DNA of 64,000 nt, taken from contig DASRRI010000150.1 in the NCBI GenBank assembly GCA_035695765.1, forward strand, positions 11,348-75,347. Direction: 5' to 3'. Under the pieces are notes generated by a model. It saw only the letters and a program-made list of their open reading frames with translations. It made no database searches and had not been told where the DNA came from. Below are positions 52,139 through 61,123 of this stretch, one piece after another (the first letter of the stretch is position 1; each line of letters begins with the position of its first letter). This DNA comes from Dongia_A sp035695765. GTDB taxonomy: Bacteria; Pseudomonadota; Alphaproteobacteria; Dongiales; Dongiaceae. The translations under genes were made by a program, and so were the position numbers.

Positions 52139-54061
52139 ATGTCGGGGGATAAAGCGAGATCCTCGCTGAACAACAAGGTCATGCGCTTGCTGGGGGTCGT
52201 GATTGCGATCCTGCTGGTGGGCAACGGCCTCATCTTTGCCTTCGTCGTCTGGCCGACCTTCAACGAACTCGAGCGCCGCGAAGGCGAGCAGAACGCGCAG
52301 CGCGTCGCCGAAGCCCTCATGAAGGAAGAAGACGATCTTGGCCGCTCTGCGCGCGATTTCAGCGCCTGGGACGCGACTTATGAATATGTTGTCAAGCCCA
52401 ATGATGAATACGACCGGCAGACCTTCACCGTCGACGTGATGCGGGATCTCGAGATGCAACTGATCGGGATCTATGACACGAACGGCCATCGCGTCCGAAG
52501 CATGTCGGTCGATCTGGAAAGCGGCGAGGAAATCACGATCCAGCCATTCACGGGTGATATGCCGGCCGATCATCCGCTGCTGGCGCACGACAAGACCAAC
52601 GGCATCACCGGCATTCTCTTGACCGAGCATGGCCCGATGCTCCTGGCATCGTTCCCGATCCTGCAGAGCACCCGGGAAGGCCCGGTGCGCGGATCCTTCT
52701 TCATGGGGCGCCTGCTCTCGACCTCGCTCATCGCAGCGCTCGTCGATCAGACCCACGTCAAGTTCGACGTCTATCGCACCGATGGCTCTGAGCTGTCGCC
52801 CAAGGAAGTGACCGCGATCGCCGCGATCTCCGGGGGCCACGAATATTCGGTCGACGCATCCGACAGCGATAGTCTCGCAACCTATCAGTATGCCAAGACG
52901 ATGCTGGATGGCGCGCCGCTGCTGATCAAGGCCAAGACGCCGCGTAACATCAGTGCGATCGGCAGCACCACGCTGGTCCTGGCGACCATCTCGACCGTCA
53001 TCACGGCCTGGCTGGTCATGGCTGTCATCTGGATCATGCTGACGCGCCTCATCGTGGCGCCCTTGAACAAGCTCACGACACATGTTGTCGCCGTCGGCCA
53101 GACCGGCGATTTGAGTCGGCGCCTGGCGCTCGACCGCAATGACGAGATTGGTGTCCTTTCCAAGGAATTCGATGCCGCGGCCGAGCAGCTGGGCCATGTC
53201 CGTCGCCGCCTGGTGGAAGAATCCTACCAAAGCGGCATGGCGGAGATCGCGGCGGGCGTCATCCACAATGTGCGGAACGCCTTGTCTCCGGTGGTCGTGA
53301 CTGTCTCGCATCTCTCCGAAGTCGCGGTGATGCCGCCGGCAACCCACCTGGACGCAGCCTTTGCCGACTTGAAATCCGAAGAGACCGTTCCCGAACGCCG
53401 GCGCATGCTGGTCGAATATGTCGAAGCCGCGATGAAGGCGATGCTGGAGCGCGGCCATCGGTTCGCGGAGGATCTGCGGATCGTTGCCGAGCAGAACCGG
53501 CATATCGAGCAGATCCTCCAGGATCATAGCGCGCTTAGCATGGACAAGCGCCGCCTCGAGCCGGTGAAGCTCAGCTCCGTCGTCCAGGAAGCCTCGCGCC
53601 TGTTGCCGACCAACGGCTCCGCGATCGTCGATGTCCGGGTGGCGCCCAGCATCGAAACGGCTCCGGACGTTCTTGGCCATCCGATCGTGATTGCGCAGAT
53701 TCTAGGCAACCTCATGGTCAACGCGGCCGAAGCCATCCAGGAAACTGGCCGGGTCAGCGGACGCATCGACATCGATGCCGGGCTCGAAATCGACAGTGGC
53801 CGCGAGGTCGTTCATTTGACGGTCAAGGACAACGGCAACGGCATCGATCCAGAGGTGCTCAAGAATCTATTCGGGCGTGGGTTCAGCACGAAGAAAGCAA
53901 AAACCGGCGGCATCGGCCTCCATTGGTCGGCCAACAGCATCGCCACCATGGGTGGGCGCATGTTCGCGGAAAGCAAGGGCATCGGAAGGGGCGCGTCGTT
54001 CCACGTCGTGCTGCCGGTATCCGCTTCCCCCGCCGCGTCAAACGAAAGCGCCGCGGCATGA
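52139..54061 (+). CDS. Membrane histidine kinase with CHASE4 sensor domain
   Basis: This 640-residue kinase has a first transmembrane helix (about 18-38) and a periplasmic CHASE4-type domain (about 50-270, with RDFSAWDATYEYV). A second helix (about 285-310), HAMP (IVAPLNKLTTHV) and a non-canonical phospho-acceptor helix follow, with H376 in AAGVIHNVRNALSPV. The HATPase domain contains LGNLMVNAAEAIQ and DNGNGIDPEVL. The ATG at 52139 has GAGG 8 nt upstream. The stop overlaps the start of the next gene, a receiver-kinase hybrid that is its probable partner. Confidence 0.88.
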   Translation: MSGDKARSSLNNKVMRLLGVVIAILLVGNGLIFAFVVWPTFNELERREGEQNAQRVAEALMKEEDDLGRSARDFSAWDATYEYVVKPNDEYDRQTFTVDVMRDLEMQLIGIYDTNGHRVRSMSVDLESGEEITIQPFTGDMPADHPLLAHDKTNGITGILLTEHGPMLLASFPILQSTREGPVRGSFFMGRLLSTSLIAALVDQTHVKFDVYRTDGSELSPKEVTAIAAISGGHEYSVDASDSDSLATYQYAKTMLDGAPLLIKAKTPRNISAIGSTTLVLATISTVITAWLVMAVIWIMLTRLIVAPLNKLTTHVVAVGQTGDLSRRLALDRNDEIGVLSKEFDAAAEQLGHVRRRLVEESYQSGMAEIAAGVIHNVRNALSPVVVTVSHLSEVAVMPPATHLDAAFADLKSEETVPERRRMLVEYVEAAMKAMLERGHRFAEDLRIVAEQNRHIEQILQDHSALSMDKRRLEPVKLSSVVQEASRLLPTNGSAIVDVRVAPSIETAPDVLGHPIVIAQILGNLMVNAAEAIQETGRVSGRIDIDAGLEIDSGREVVHLTVKDNGNGIDPEVLKNLFGRGFSTKKAKTGGIGLHWSANSIATMGGRMFAESKGIGRGASFHVVLPVSASPAASNESAAA

Positions 54062-55407
54062 CCGATATGAGCGCAGATTCGTTCCGCATCCTCGTCGCCG
54101 ACGACGAACAGGCGGTGCTGGACGCCTATCGGACGGTGGTCGAGGACATCAATCCGCCGTTCGCCCGCCGCAGCACCATCGAGGACCTCGAAGCCAAGCT
54201 GTTCGGGGAGAAATTGCCATCGGCGCCCGCACCGACCTTCTCGCCGGTCCTGGTGCGCCGTGGCGAGGAGGCGGTCGAAACCATCCGCACGGCACGCGAA
54301 GGGGACCAGACCTTTCCGGTGGTGTTTCTGGACGTGCGCATGCCGCCCGGCATCGACGGCATCGAAACCGCGGCCCGCATCCGGGCGATCGATCCCGAAG
54401 TCAATATCGTCATCGTGACGGGCTATTCCGACACGCCGCTCAACGAAATCGCTCGCCGCGTGCCACCCCTCGACAAGCTGTTCTATATCAGCAAGCCGTT
54501 CCAGAAGATGGAACTGCAGCAGTTCGTGTTCGCCTTGACGGCGAAGTGGCGTGCCGACCGCGCGGCCCGGCTGCTGAATGAGCAGCTGAACGAGCAGTGC
54601 CGCCAGCTCAGACTCGCGAACGCGGCCATCGAGAAGGAGCGCGAGCGCGCCGACGCCGCCAACCATGCCAAGAGCGAATTCTTGGCGAAGATGAGCCATG
54701 AATTGCGCACGCCCTTGAACGCCGTGATCGGCTTTGCCGACGTTATGCGCGCTGGCACCTATGGCGAGATCGGCAATGAGCGCTATCGGCGTTATCTCGA
54801 GGACATCACCTTCAGCGGCAATCATCTGCTAAGCATGATCAACGATCTTCTGGACATATCGACCATCGACGTCGGTATGCTGAAGGTGCACGCGGAGAAT
54901 GTCGATCTCGACGAAGTGGTCTCGGGCGTGACTTCGCTGATGCGGATCCATGCGGATAGCGCCAAGGTTGAGCTGAAATTGGACCACCGGGCGCAACACG
55001 TGACCCTGACGGCCGACGAGCGGCGCCTGCGCCAGGTCCTGGTCAACCTGCTCGGCAACGCCATCAAATTCACGTCTCCAGAAGGCCGAGTCGTGATGAC
55101 GACGCGGATTGACCGCGAGAAAGGCCTGAAAATTTCGGTCAGCGACACCGGAATCGGCATTTCACCGGAAGACATCGCGAGCGTGTTCGCGCCCTTCCAC
55201 CAGGTCGATCACGGCAATTCGCGGCGCTATGACGGCGCAGGCCTTGGCCTCACCATCGCGAAAAACCTCTCCGAGCTGATGGGCGGCAAGCTCGAGGTCG
55301 AAAGCGAGCTCGGGAAAGGCACGATCGTAACCCTTCATTTCCCGACCGGCCGGTGCACGTCCAAGGAAACACCGGCGGCCGGCATCCGGCTGGTAGCCCG
55401 GCGGTAG
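54058..55407 (+). CDS. Hybrid response regulator / histidine kinase (receiver first)
   Basis: This 449-residue cytoplasmic protein has an N-terminal receiver (DDEQAV, phospho-acceptor D92 in VVFLDVRMPPGIDG, KPF lysine) and then a coiled coil. A classical HisKA domain (H214 in KMSHELRTPLNAVIGF) and HATPase (LVNLLGNAIKFTS, GAGLGLTIA) follow. The receiver is unusual: about 35 extra residues (33-70) separate helix 1 from strand 2. No DNA-binding domain is present, so output is by phosphotransfer. The start overlaps the upstream kinase stop by 4 nt. Confidence 0.87.
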   Translation: MTDMSADSFRILVADDEQAVLDAYRTVVEDINPPFARRSTIEDLEAKLFGEKLPSAPAPTFSPVLVRRGEEAVETIRTAREGDQTFPVVFLDVRMPPGIDGIETAARIRAIDPEVNIVIVTGYSDTPLNEIARRVPPLDKLFYISKPFQKMELQQFVFALTAKWRADRAARLLNEQLNEQCRQLRLANAAIEKERERADAANHAKSEFLAKMSHELRTPLNAVIGFADVMRAGTYGEIGNERYRRYLEDITFSGNHLLSMINDLLDISTIDVGMLKVHAENVDLDEVVSGVTSLMRIHADSAKVELKLDHRAQHVTLTADERRLRQVLVNLLGNAIKFTSPEGRVVMTTRIDREKGLKISVSDTGIGISPEDIASVFAPFHQVDHGNSRRYDGAGLGLTIAKNLSELMGGKLEVESELGKGTIVTLHFPTGRCTSKETPAAGIRLVARR

Positions 55408-55442
55408 CCTCCACTTGCAAACTCGCCTCGCGGTGCGGATAG

Positions 55443-56348
55443 ATGACTGACGGCGTACTCACTCTCGAACGGCAATCCGGCATGGGTCTTTCCAGGGACT
55501 ATCGAAAGGGCCTGGTGCTGACCGCGGGCGGCACCGTCCTTGCCAGCTTCGAAGGGCTGCTGGTGCGCCTCGTCAGTGTCGATTCCTCAACCGTCATCTT
55601 CTGGCGCGGCATCCTTCTGGGCCTCGTCATGCTGGCAATCCTCATCGCCACACGCAAGAAACTGCATGTGAGAAGCCTGGGCTTTCCGGCGATCGCCGCG
55701 ATCCTGTCCTTTGCCGGCACGATTCTCTTTTTCATCTCGGCGATCAATGCGACGACCGTCGCCAGCACCCTGGTCATCGCCAGCGGCGCGCCCTTGTTCG
55801 CAGCGCTCCTCGGATGGCTGTTTCTTCGGGAAAAACCGACGCGCGCGACCTCGGTTGCGGTCGTCGTGGTGTTCGCGGGGCTCGCCATCATTTTCTCGGG
55901 GTCGCTGGCGACGTCCTTCATCGTCGGCGATATGCTGGCGCTCGGCTACGCCTTGTCGCTCGCCGGCTATTACGTCGCGCTGCAGCGCTGCCCTGAAAGC
56001 CAGATTCCATCGATCATCGCCTTCGGGGGAATTCTCTCAGGAATCCTCGTATGGCCATTCGCCTCGGCAGGAATCGGCAGCAGCAACGATCTCTGGATCC
56101 TGCTGACGCTTGGCGTTGTCATCGTGCCGGCAGCCACCATGCTGTTGTCCTCGGGCCCGCAATACATGCCGGCCTCGCATGTGACGCTCATCATGATGCT
56201 CGAGATCGTGCTGGGCCCGCTCTGGGTCTGGATGGCCTTGAGCGAGACGCCATCCTTGACGACGGCTTGCGGCGGCGCGCTGGTGCTCGCCACCATTGTC
56301 GCGCATTCGTGCCTCGAAGGACTCCGTGCTGCGAAGCCGGCGATCTGA
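55443..56348 (+). CDS. EamA/DMT-family transporter
   Basis: This 301-residue integral membrane protein has about ten transmembrane helices in two EamA repeats. Characteristic stretches are VDSSTVIFWRGILLGLVMLA, the repeat-end segment LFAALLGWLFLREKPT and, in the second repeat, MMLEIVLGPLWVWMALSE. DMT proteins export or import small metabolites. It lies 107 nt upstream of a heme-oxygenase-like diiron gene and a methyltransferase gene on the same strand and could export their product. Confidence 0.85.
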   Translation: MTDGVLTLERQSGMGLSRDYRKGLVLTAGGTVLASFEGLLVRLVSVDSSTVIFWRGILLGLVMLAILIATRKKLHVRSLGFPAIAAILSFAGTILFFISAINATTVASTLVIASGAPLFAALLGWLFLREKPTRATSVAVVVVFAGLAIIFSGSLATSFIVGDMLALGYALSLAGYYVALQRCPESQIPSIIAFGGILSGILVWPFASAGIGSSNDLWILLTLGVVIVPAATMLLSSGPQYMPASHVTLIMMLEIVLGPLWVWMALSETPSLTTACGGALVLATIVAHSCLEGLRAAKPAI

Positions 56349-56455
56349 TTCATGATGGATCGGAGTGATAGTTTTGCCGATTTGCCGGGGCTTCTTCACT
56401 AATTCTTAGTTGCGTGGTGTTGAACTGAACGTCCAAGAAATGCGAGGGCTGGATC

Positions 56456-57304
56456 ATGTCTCACTTGCGTTACGTCAGAGGTAAGTCGGTCGATCCGACC
56501 AAGTATACCCACTTGCCCCTGGAGGTCAGTCCGGCGATCGAGGGCTTGAAGGACGTCGTATTCTCGCATCCCGCGGTGAAGACGCTGGAAGCGTTCGGCG
56601 AGAATCTGGCGTCGCGGCCGCTGACGCGCGATGAAGTGCGCATCTTGCTCGCATCCGAGGGCCTCTTTGTCCTGGAAGTGCCGCCGGGCGTGCTCGCACT
56701 GTCGAGCCGAATCACCGACGAATGCTTCGAGATCGATCCGTTCCAGGCGACGGGACGTGCCGCGCGTGTGCTGTTCGCCGCAATCGACGAATACGGCCTC
56801 AACGCGATGGAGAACGGCCTTCTGCCCAGCCATCACCAGCTCTATGCCGATATGGCGGCGCATTGGGGGATCAGCGCGCATGAATTGCTCGACGCGCGTT
56901 ATTGCGTGCCGACCGGCCGGGAGTTCGGAAAAATCATCCGGCGCTATTATCGGGAAGCGCCGATCGTCGAGGCGCTCGGCTTCCATGTCGCCAATGAAGC
57001 GACGGCGCCACTCGATTTCGGGGTGTTCCTGAAGACGTTCCAGACCCATCGCGAATTCTACGGCCTCAAGGCCGAGAATGATTCGGTGCTCAATTTTCTC
57101 CTCGTCCATGATGATGTTGAAGTGTCTCATCGGGAAATGGGCGTCGAGATGGTGCAGCTGTACACCGAGGGCGATCCCGAGATGATCGAGCGGGCCCAGA
57201 AAGGTGTGCTCGACTACATGGACATCTACGGCCGCTTCTTCGCCGAGCTCAGCGACGCTATGTTCGGCCAGCGGGCCTATATGCGGGGAGCCAAGGCGTC
57301 CTGA
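56456..57304 (+). CDS. Heme-oxygenase-like diiron oxidase/oxygenase (iron-containing redox enzyme family)
   Basis: This 282-residue all-helical protein carries a full set of HDO iron ligands in the right order: E119-x6-H126 (MENGLLPSHH), E181 (VANEATAP), and H218-x3-E222-x2-H225 (VHDDVEVSHREMG). This matches the CADD-like ligand pattern with Glu in place of the usual Asp. HDO enzymes use O2 for N-oxygenation, oxidative C-C cleavage or decarboxylation in small-molecule synthesis. The reaction here is unknown. It lies between a DMT exporter and an NNMT/PNMT/TEMT-type methyltransferase, all on the same strand. Confidence 0.75.
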   Translation: MSHLRYVRGKSVDPTKYTHLPLEVSPAIEGLKDVVFSHPAVKTLEAFGENLASRPLTRDEVRILLASEGLFVLEVPPGVLALSSRITDECFEIDPFQATGRAARVLFAAIDEYGLNAMENGLLPSHHQLYADMAAHWGISAHELLDARYCVPTGREFGKIIRRYYREAPIVEALGFHVANEATAPLDFGVFLKTFQTHREFYGLKAENDSVLNFLLVHDDVEVSHREMGVEMVQLYTEGDPEMIERAQKGVLDYMDIYGRFFAELSDAMFGQRAYMRGAKAS

Positions 57305-57359
57305 CGAATGGCGGGACGCCGCGGCAGGACCCGCGGGATCCTGGAGTGGAGGATCGCAC

Positions 57360-58109
57360 ATGCAGGGCAATGTCGAGGACGTCTTCGAATCCGGCGCCTA
57401 TTGGCGCGAGTACTACGCCTCGCTTGGGCACGAGAACCGCGAAGTCGGCGAATTCCTGGCTGAAGTGACGCGCAAATTGTCGCCGGGCGGGGGCCTCAGG
57501 ATTCTCGACGCCGGCTGCGGTCCAACCGTGCTCTACTGGGGTGTGTTCGTCTCCGGGCGAAACGAGCTTTACGGGTTCGACCTCAGCCACGCGAATGTCG
57601 CCGACAACCATCGCCGGATCGAAACTGCGCGCGCCGGCATCGTCGATGCGGGCCTCATCGAAGCCGCGCGGCACGCGCTGGGGCTTTTCGGTAGCACCCA
57701 GACGGCCGAAGAGCTTGTGGCGGACAAGGCGCGCCAGGTCATGGGCCTCAAGGTCGCCGACCTCTCCAAGCCATGGCCTTACGCAGCGGAAAAATTCGAC
57801 CTGGTGCAATCGTGCTTTGCGCTAGAAACTCTGCCGGACTGGGATGCGTTCGATCGCGCGCTGGCCGAAGCGCGCTTGGTCCTGAAGCCGGGCGGCACTC
57901 TTGCCTTGGCCAACACCGCGCACGGCAAGGTCTGGATCTGCGATGACCGTCACTTCGAGACGCTGTTCGTGACGGCCGAGGAGATGCGCTGGCGGATCGC
58001 CGACGCCGGGTTTGCATTGATCGAGCTTAGGGACATCGAATCCGCGGATGTGTCCTGGCGCGACCAGGGCTATGGCAGGCTGCTGCTGACGCACGCCGTC
58101 AAGGCCTAG
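57360..58109 (+). CDS. NNMT/PNMT/TEMT-like SAM-dependent methyltransferase
   Basis: This 249-residue enzyme is of the amine N-methyltransferase type. The N terminus FESGAYWREYYASL resembles the SAM lid of nicotinamide and phenylethanolamine N-methyltransferases. Motif I is ILDAGCGPTVLYW, and the post-motif region SCFALETLPDWDAFDRALAE followed by LVLKPGG matches that family's core. It is 55 nt downstream of the diiron enzyme with GGAGG before the ATG. The likely substrate is an amine or sulfur/selenium atom, perhaps the product of the diiron enzyme. Confidence 0.75.
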   Translation: MQGNVEDVFESGAYWREYYASLGHENREVGEFLAEVTRKLSPGGGLRILDAGCGPTVLYWGVFVSGRNELYGFDLSHANVADNHRRIETARAGIVDAGLIEAARHALGLFGSTQTAEELVADKARQVMGLKVADLSKPWPYAAEKFDLVQSCFALETLPDWDAFDRALAEARLVLKPGGTLALANTAHGKVWICDDRHFETLFVTAEEMRWRIADAGFALIELRDIESADVSWRDQGYGRLLLTHAVKA

Positions 58110-58183
58110 CAGCGGATATACCGAGACGCTGCCAGCTGTGGATCCTCGCCCGTGGTAGCGCTTCGATAGGAAGTCGTGAGCCG

Positions 58184-58879
58184 CTAAAACAGCGCCCCGA
58201 TGTCGCCGACTTGCGTTGCGACTTCCATGGTGCCGCGCCAGATCATGTCGCCCGCGACCCACACGATGATCGCGAGGCCGACATAGGCGACCCAGTGATA
58301 GCGCTTCAGCAGGTTCGCGATGACGGTGGCGGCCGCGCCCATCAAGCCGACCGATAAAGCGAGGCCGACGATCAGCACCCATTTGTGCTCGTTCGCTGCG
58401 CCCGCGACGGCGAGCACGTTATCGAGTGACATGGAGACGTCGGCAATCACGATCTGGATGATGGCCTGCCGCAGGGTCTTGCCGGGCGCAGCGCCGGGCA
58501 GCGCTTCTTCATGCTCCGCCAGCTCGCACTGTTCGTCCTTGGTCAGCTCTTTGTGCGACGTCGAGGCTTCGCGCAGACGCTCCCGCCGCTGATGCGCCAG
58601 CTCGCGCCAGAACTTCCAGCACACCCACAGCAGCAGCAGGCCACCGGCCAGGGTCAGTCCCAGAATATCGAGGAGATGGGTGGTCACCGATGCGAACAGG
58701 ATACGCAGGATGGTCGCAGCGACGATGCCTACGAAGATCGCCTTGCCGCGCTGTTCCTTGGAGAGCCCGGCGGCCGCCATGCCGACGACGATGGCATTGT
58801 CGCCGGCGAGCACGAGGTCGATGATGATGACTTGGCCCAGGGCGATGAGTTCGGGCCAGAGAGCAGATAGATCCATCAA
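58184..58879 (-). CDS. TerC/YjbE-family integral membrane protein
   Basis: This 231-residue protein has seven predicted transmembrane helices and the family aspartates, in DLVLAGDNAIVVGMAAAGL near the N terminus and VIADVSMSLDNVLAVAGAA in the second half. A charged cytoplasmic loop (about residues 88-135) separates the halves. TerC/YjbE proteins are linked to tellurite resistance and to metal-ion, especially manganese, loading of exported proteins. No ter operon is present. Confidence 0.88.
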   Translation of the reverse strand: MMDLSALWPELIALGQVIIIDLVLAGDNAIVVGMAAAGLSKEQRGKAIFVGIVAATILRILFASVTTHLLDILGLTLAGGLLLLWVCWKFWRELAHQRRERLREASTSHKELTKDEQCELAEHEEALPGAAPGKTLRQAIIQIVIADVSMSLDNVLAVAGAANEHKWVLIVGLALSVGLMGAAATVIANLLKRYHWVAYVGLAIIVWVAGDMIWRGTMEVATQVGDIGALF

Positions 58880-58934
58880 GTCCGCGCCGGTCGGTTCATG
58901 CCGCGCCCCCTATAAACGTTCCATCCCACCGGGG

Positions 58935-59762
58935 CTAGCCGCTGCTGCCCGCCATTGCGCGAACTTCTGCCGCTGATCGCCCGGCCCGACGCAGCGCCTG
59001 CAAGCTTGCCGCCCCGTCCCGCTTGGACAAGCGCTCCCCCGCCGCATTGGTCAGCAACAGATGGTGTGCCCAGGTGGGCACATTCAAGTCCAGGACCGCC
59101 TGCAAAAGCCGATGAATGTGGGTGGCGTGGAACAAATCGGTACCCCTTGTGACCAAGGTCACGCCCTGCAGGTGATCGTCCAGAGTGACGCACAGATGAT
59201 AGCTGGCGGGCGCGTCCCGGCGCGCCAGCACAACGTCGCCTAAGGATTCCGGATTGGCCGCCACCACGCCCGCCCCTTCGTCTTGGAATGTCAGCGGCCC
59301 GGTGAGCGTGCGCGCTTTTGCGACATCCAGCCGCAGCGCATAGGGCTCGCCCCGTGCCTGCCGCGCGCGCGCCAGTTCCGTCGGCAGGTTGCGGCAGGTG
59401 CCGGGATAGACCGGCCCCTCCGGCCCGTGTGGGGCCGTGACGGCCGCGGCGATGTCCTTGCGGCTGCAGAAGCAGGGATAGAGCAGGCCCATGACGCGCA
59501 GCCTTTCGAGCGCCGCCTCATAATCGGCCAGATGCTCCGACTGCCGCCGCACCGGCCCATCCCAATCGAGCCCGAGCCAGACCAGGTCCTCCAGGATCGC
59601 CGCCTCGAACTCGGGGCGGCAGCGCGCCGGGTCGATATCCTCGATCCGCAGCAAGAACCGGCCCGATTCCGCCCGCGCCCTCTGCCATCCCACCAACGCG
59701 GAATGCGCATGGCCCAGGTGCAGGTAGCCGGTCGGGCTGGGTGCGAATCGGGTGACGATCAT
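58935..59762 (-). CDS. gluQRS: Glutamyl-Q tRNA(Asp) synthetase
   Basis: This 275-residue truncated GluRS paralogue attaches glutamate to queuosine-34 of tRNA(Asp). The class I HIGH motif is SPTGYLHLGHAHSAL, the KMSKS equivalent is ERLSKRDGA, and zinc ligands lie in YPCFCSRKD and YPGTC. The C-terminal anticodon-binding domain of GluRS is absent, as expected. It diverges from the AlkA-like gene across about 30 nt, so the two promoters overlap. Confidence 0.93.
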   Translation of the reverse strand: MIVTRFAPSPTGYLHLGHAHSALVGWQRARAESGRFLLRIEDIDPARCRPEFEAAILEDLVWLGLDWDGPVRRQSEHLADYEAALERLRVMGLLYPCFCSRKDIAAAVTAPHGPEGPVYPGTCRNLPTELARARQARGEPYALRLDVAKARTLTGPLTFQDEGAGVVAANPESLGDVVLARRDAPASYHLCVTLDDHLQGVTLVTRGTDLFHATHIHRLLQAVLDLNVPTWAHHLLLTNAAGERLSKRDGAASLQALRRAGRSAAEVRAMAGSSG

Positions 59763-59791
59763 CGAGCAACAACGATAAAGTGCGGGCGCAT

Positions 59792-60421
59792 ATGGCTAGA
59801 CCTAAAGAAGATCAGGACCTGCTGCAACGCGCCCTGAAGCACCTGGGCACGGCCGACCGCGATTTTGCCCGTGCGATCGAGGAGGTCGGCCCTCCTCCGC
59901 CGCGCAGCCGGCCCGCGACCTTCATGGGCCTGCTGCACGTGGTCGTGGCGCAGCAGGTCTCCACGCACGCCGCCAAGGCGATCTCCGCCCGGCTCGATGG
60001 TGCCTTGAAAACGGCGACGCCCGACGCGTTCCTCAAGCTCACCGATGATGATCTCCGGGCGGTCGGCTTCAGCCGGCAGAAGGTGATCTATGGCCGCGAT
60101 CTCGCCGCCGCTTTCACCGATGGCCGCATCTCGATCCCGAAGCTGCGCCGGCGGAGCGATGACGAGGTCATCGCCGCCGTCACCAGCGTCAAGGGACTGG
60201 GCGTATGGTCGGCCGAAGTGTTCCTGCTGTTCAGCCTGCGCCGCCCCGATGTGCTGCCGGCCCATGACCTCGGCCTCATCATCGCCGCGCAGCGCATGAA
60301 GCGCCTGAAGGAGCGGCCGAGCCCCACGCGATTGCGCGAGATCGCGGAGCCCTGGCGCCCCTACCGCTCCTATGCCGCGCGCATGCTCTGGCACTATTAT
60401 CACGCCACGCCGGCGGTGTAG
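59792..60421 (+). CDS. AlkA-like DNA-3-methyladenine glycosylase
   Basis: This 209-residue HhH-GPD superfamily base-excision repair enzyme removes alkylated purines. The helix-hairpin-helix and catalytic region is VTSVKGLGVWSAEVFLLFSL followed by LPAHDLGL, where the aspartate is the catalytic residue. The N-terminal HVVVAQQVSTHAAKAI segment is also typical. It lacks the C-terminal iron-sulfur cluster of Nth/MutY. The frame is open to 59780. MARPKED is chosen as the start. Confidence 0.88.
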   Translation: MARPKEDQDLLQRALKHLGTADRDFARAIEEVGPPPPRSRPATFMGLLHVVVAQQVSTHAAKAISARLDGALKTATPDAFLKLTDDDLRAVGFSRQKVIYGRDLAAAFTDGRISIPKLRRRSDDEVIAAVTSVKGLGVWSAEVFLLFSLRRPDVLPAHDLGLIIAAQRMKRLKERPSPTRLREIAEPWRPYRSYAARMLWHYYHATPAV

Positions 60422-60431
60422 GAGGATGACG

Positions 60432-61103
60432 GTGTCCGGCTCCGATCTCAGCTACCACGATTGGATCGATTACGTCTTCGATCACGCCGTGCCATTCTAT
60501 GAGCAACCCTGGTATTTCGAGCCAGATGAAGATTGGTGGAACCCGCAGCCGGAGCAGGCGATCGAGTATCTGACGCGCCTGTTCGAGAACCCGGAGCCGC
60601 TGACCGAGCAATTCGCCGATAGCCAGATCGGGCAAGGGCTCCATTTCCTGGTCAGCGAGAGCGCCGGCTCCTATTGCCGATTCCTGAATGACGGTAGCGT
60701 GCCGGTCGAGGCGCGCTCGGTCTGCATCGCCGCGATGCAGACCTTGTTCGCGCGGCTGTTCCAGCCGCGCTGCGAGCCCATCCTGTCACATCTCGATGAG
60801 CCCGGTGGAAACGAGCTCAACAAGATCTGCTACATGTGGTGGGACATCGCGGCGATCGGTGCGACTTCGAAGCCGAGCAGGCCCGACCCGCTGCACGAAG
60901 CCTGCCTTGACGTCATGCGCGACACCCTGAAGCTGCCGAACCCCGCGTGCCAGGAGAACGCGCTGCACGGCCTCGGCCACTGGGCGCACGCGTACCCTGA
61001 GTTTGCCGCGGCGGCGATCGATGCTTATCTCGCCGCCAATCAGAAGCTGCGCCCCGAGCTCGTGCGCTATGCACAGGCGGCGCGCGCCGGCTGCATCCAA
61101 TAG
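60432..61103 (+). CDS. Hypothetical soluble protein (223 aa)
   Basis: I do not recognise this protein. The N-terminal part is acidic and aromatic (YHDWIDYVFDH, WYFEPDEDWWNP). The rest is helical with an armadillo-like feel, and it ends with ENALHGLGHWAHAYPEFAAAAID, resembling helical-repeat scaffolds. The GTG at 60432 is preferred to the ATG at 60426, because the AGGAGG element at 60420-60425 touches that ATG but stands 6 nt before the GTG. It begins 10 nt after the glycosylase stop, in the same operon. Confidence 0.7.
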   Translation: MSGSDLSYHDWIDYVFDHAVPFYEQPWYFEPDEDWWNPQPEQAIEYLTRLFENPEPLTEQFADSQIGQGLHFLVSESAGSYCRFLNDGSVPVEARSVCIAAMQTLFARLFQPRCEPILSHLDEPGGNELNKICYMWWDIAAIGATSKPSRPDPLHEACLDVMRDTLKLPNPACQENALHGLGHWAHAYPEFAAAAIDAYLAANQKLRPELVRYAQAARAGCIQ

Positions 61104-61123
61104 CAGCGACAGCGGTGCGGCTG

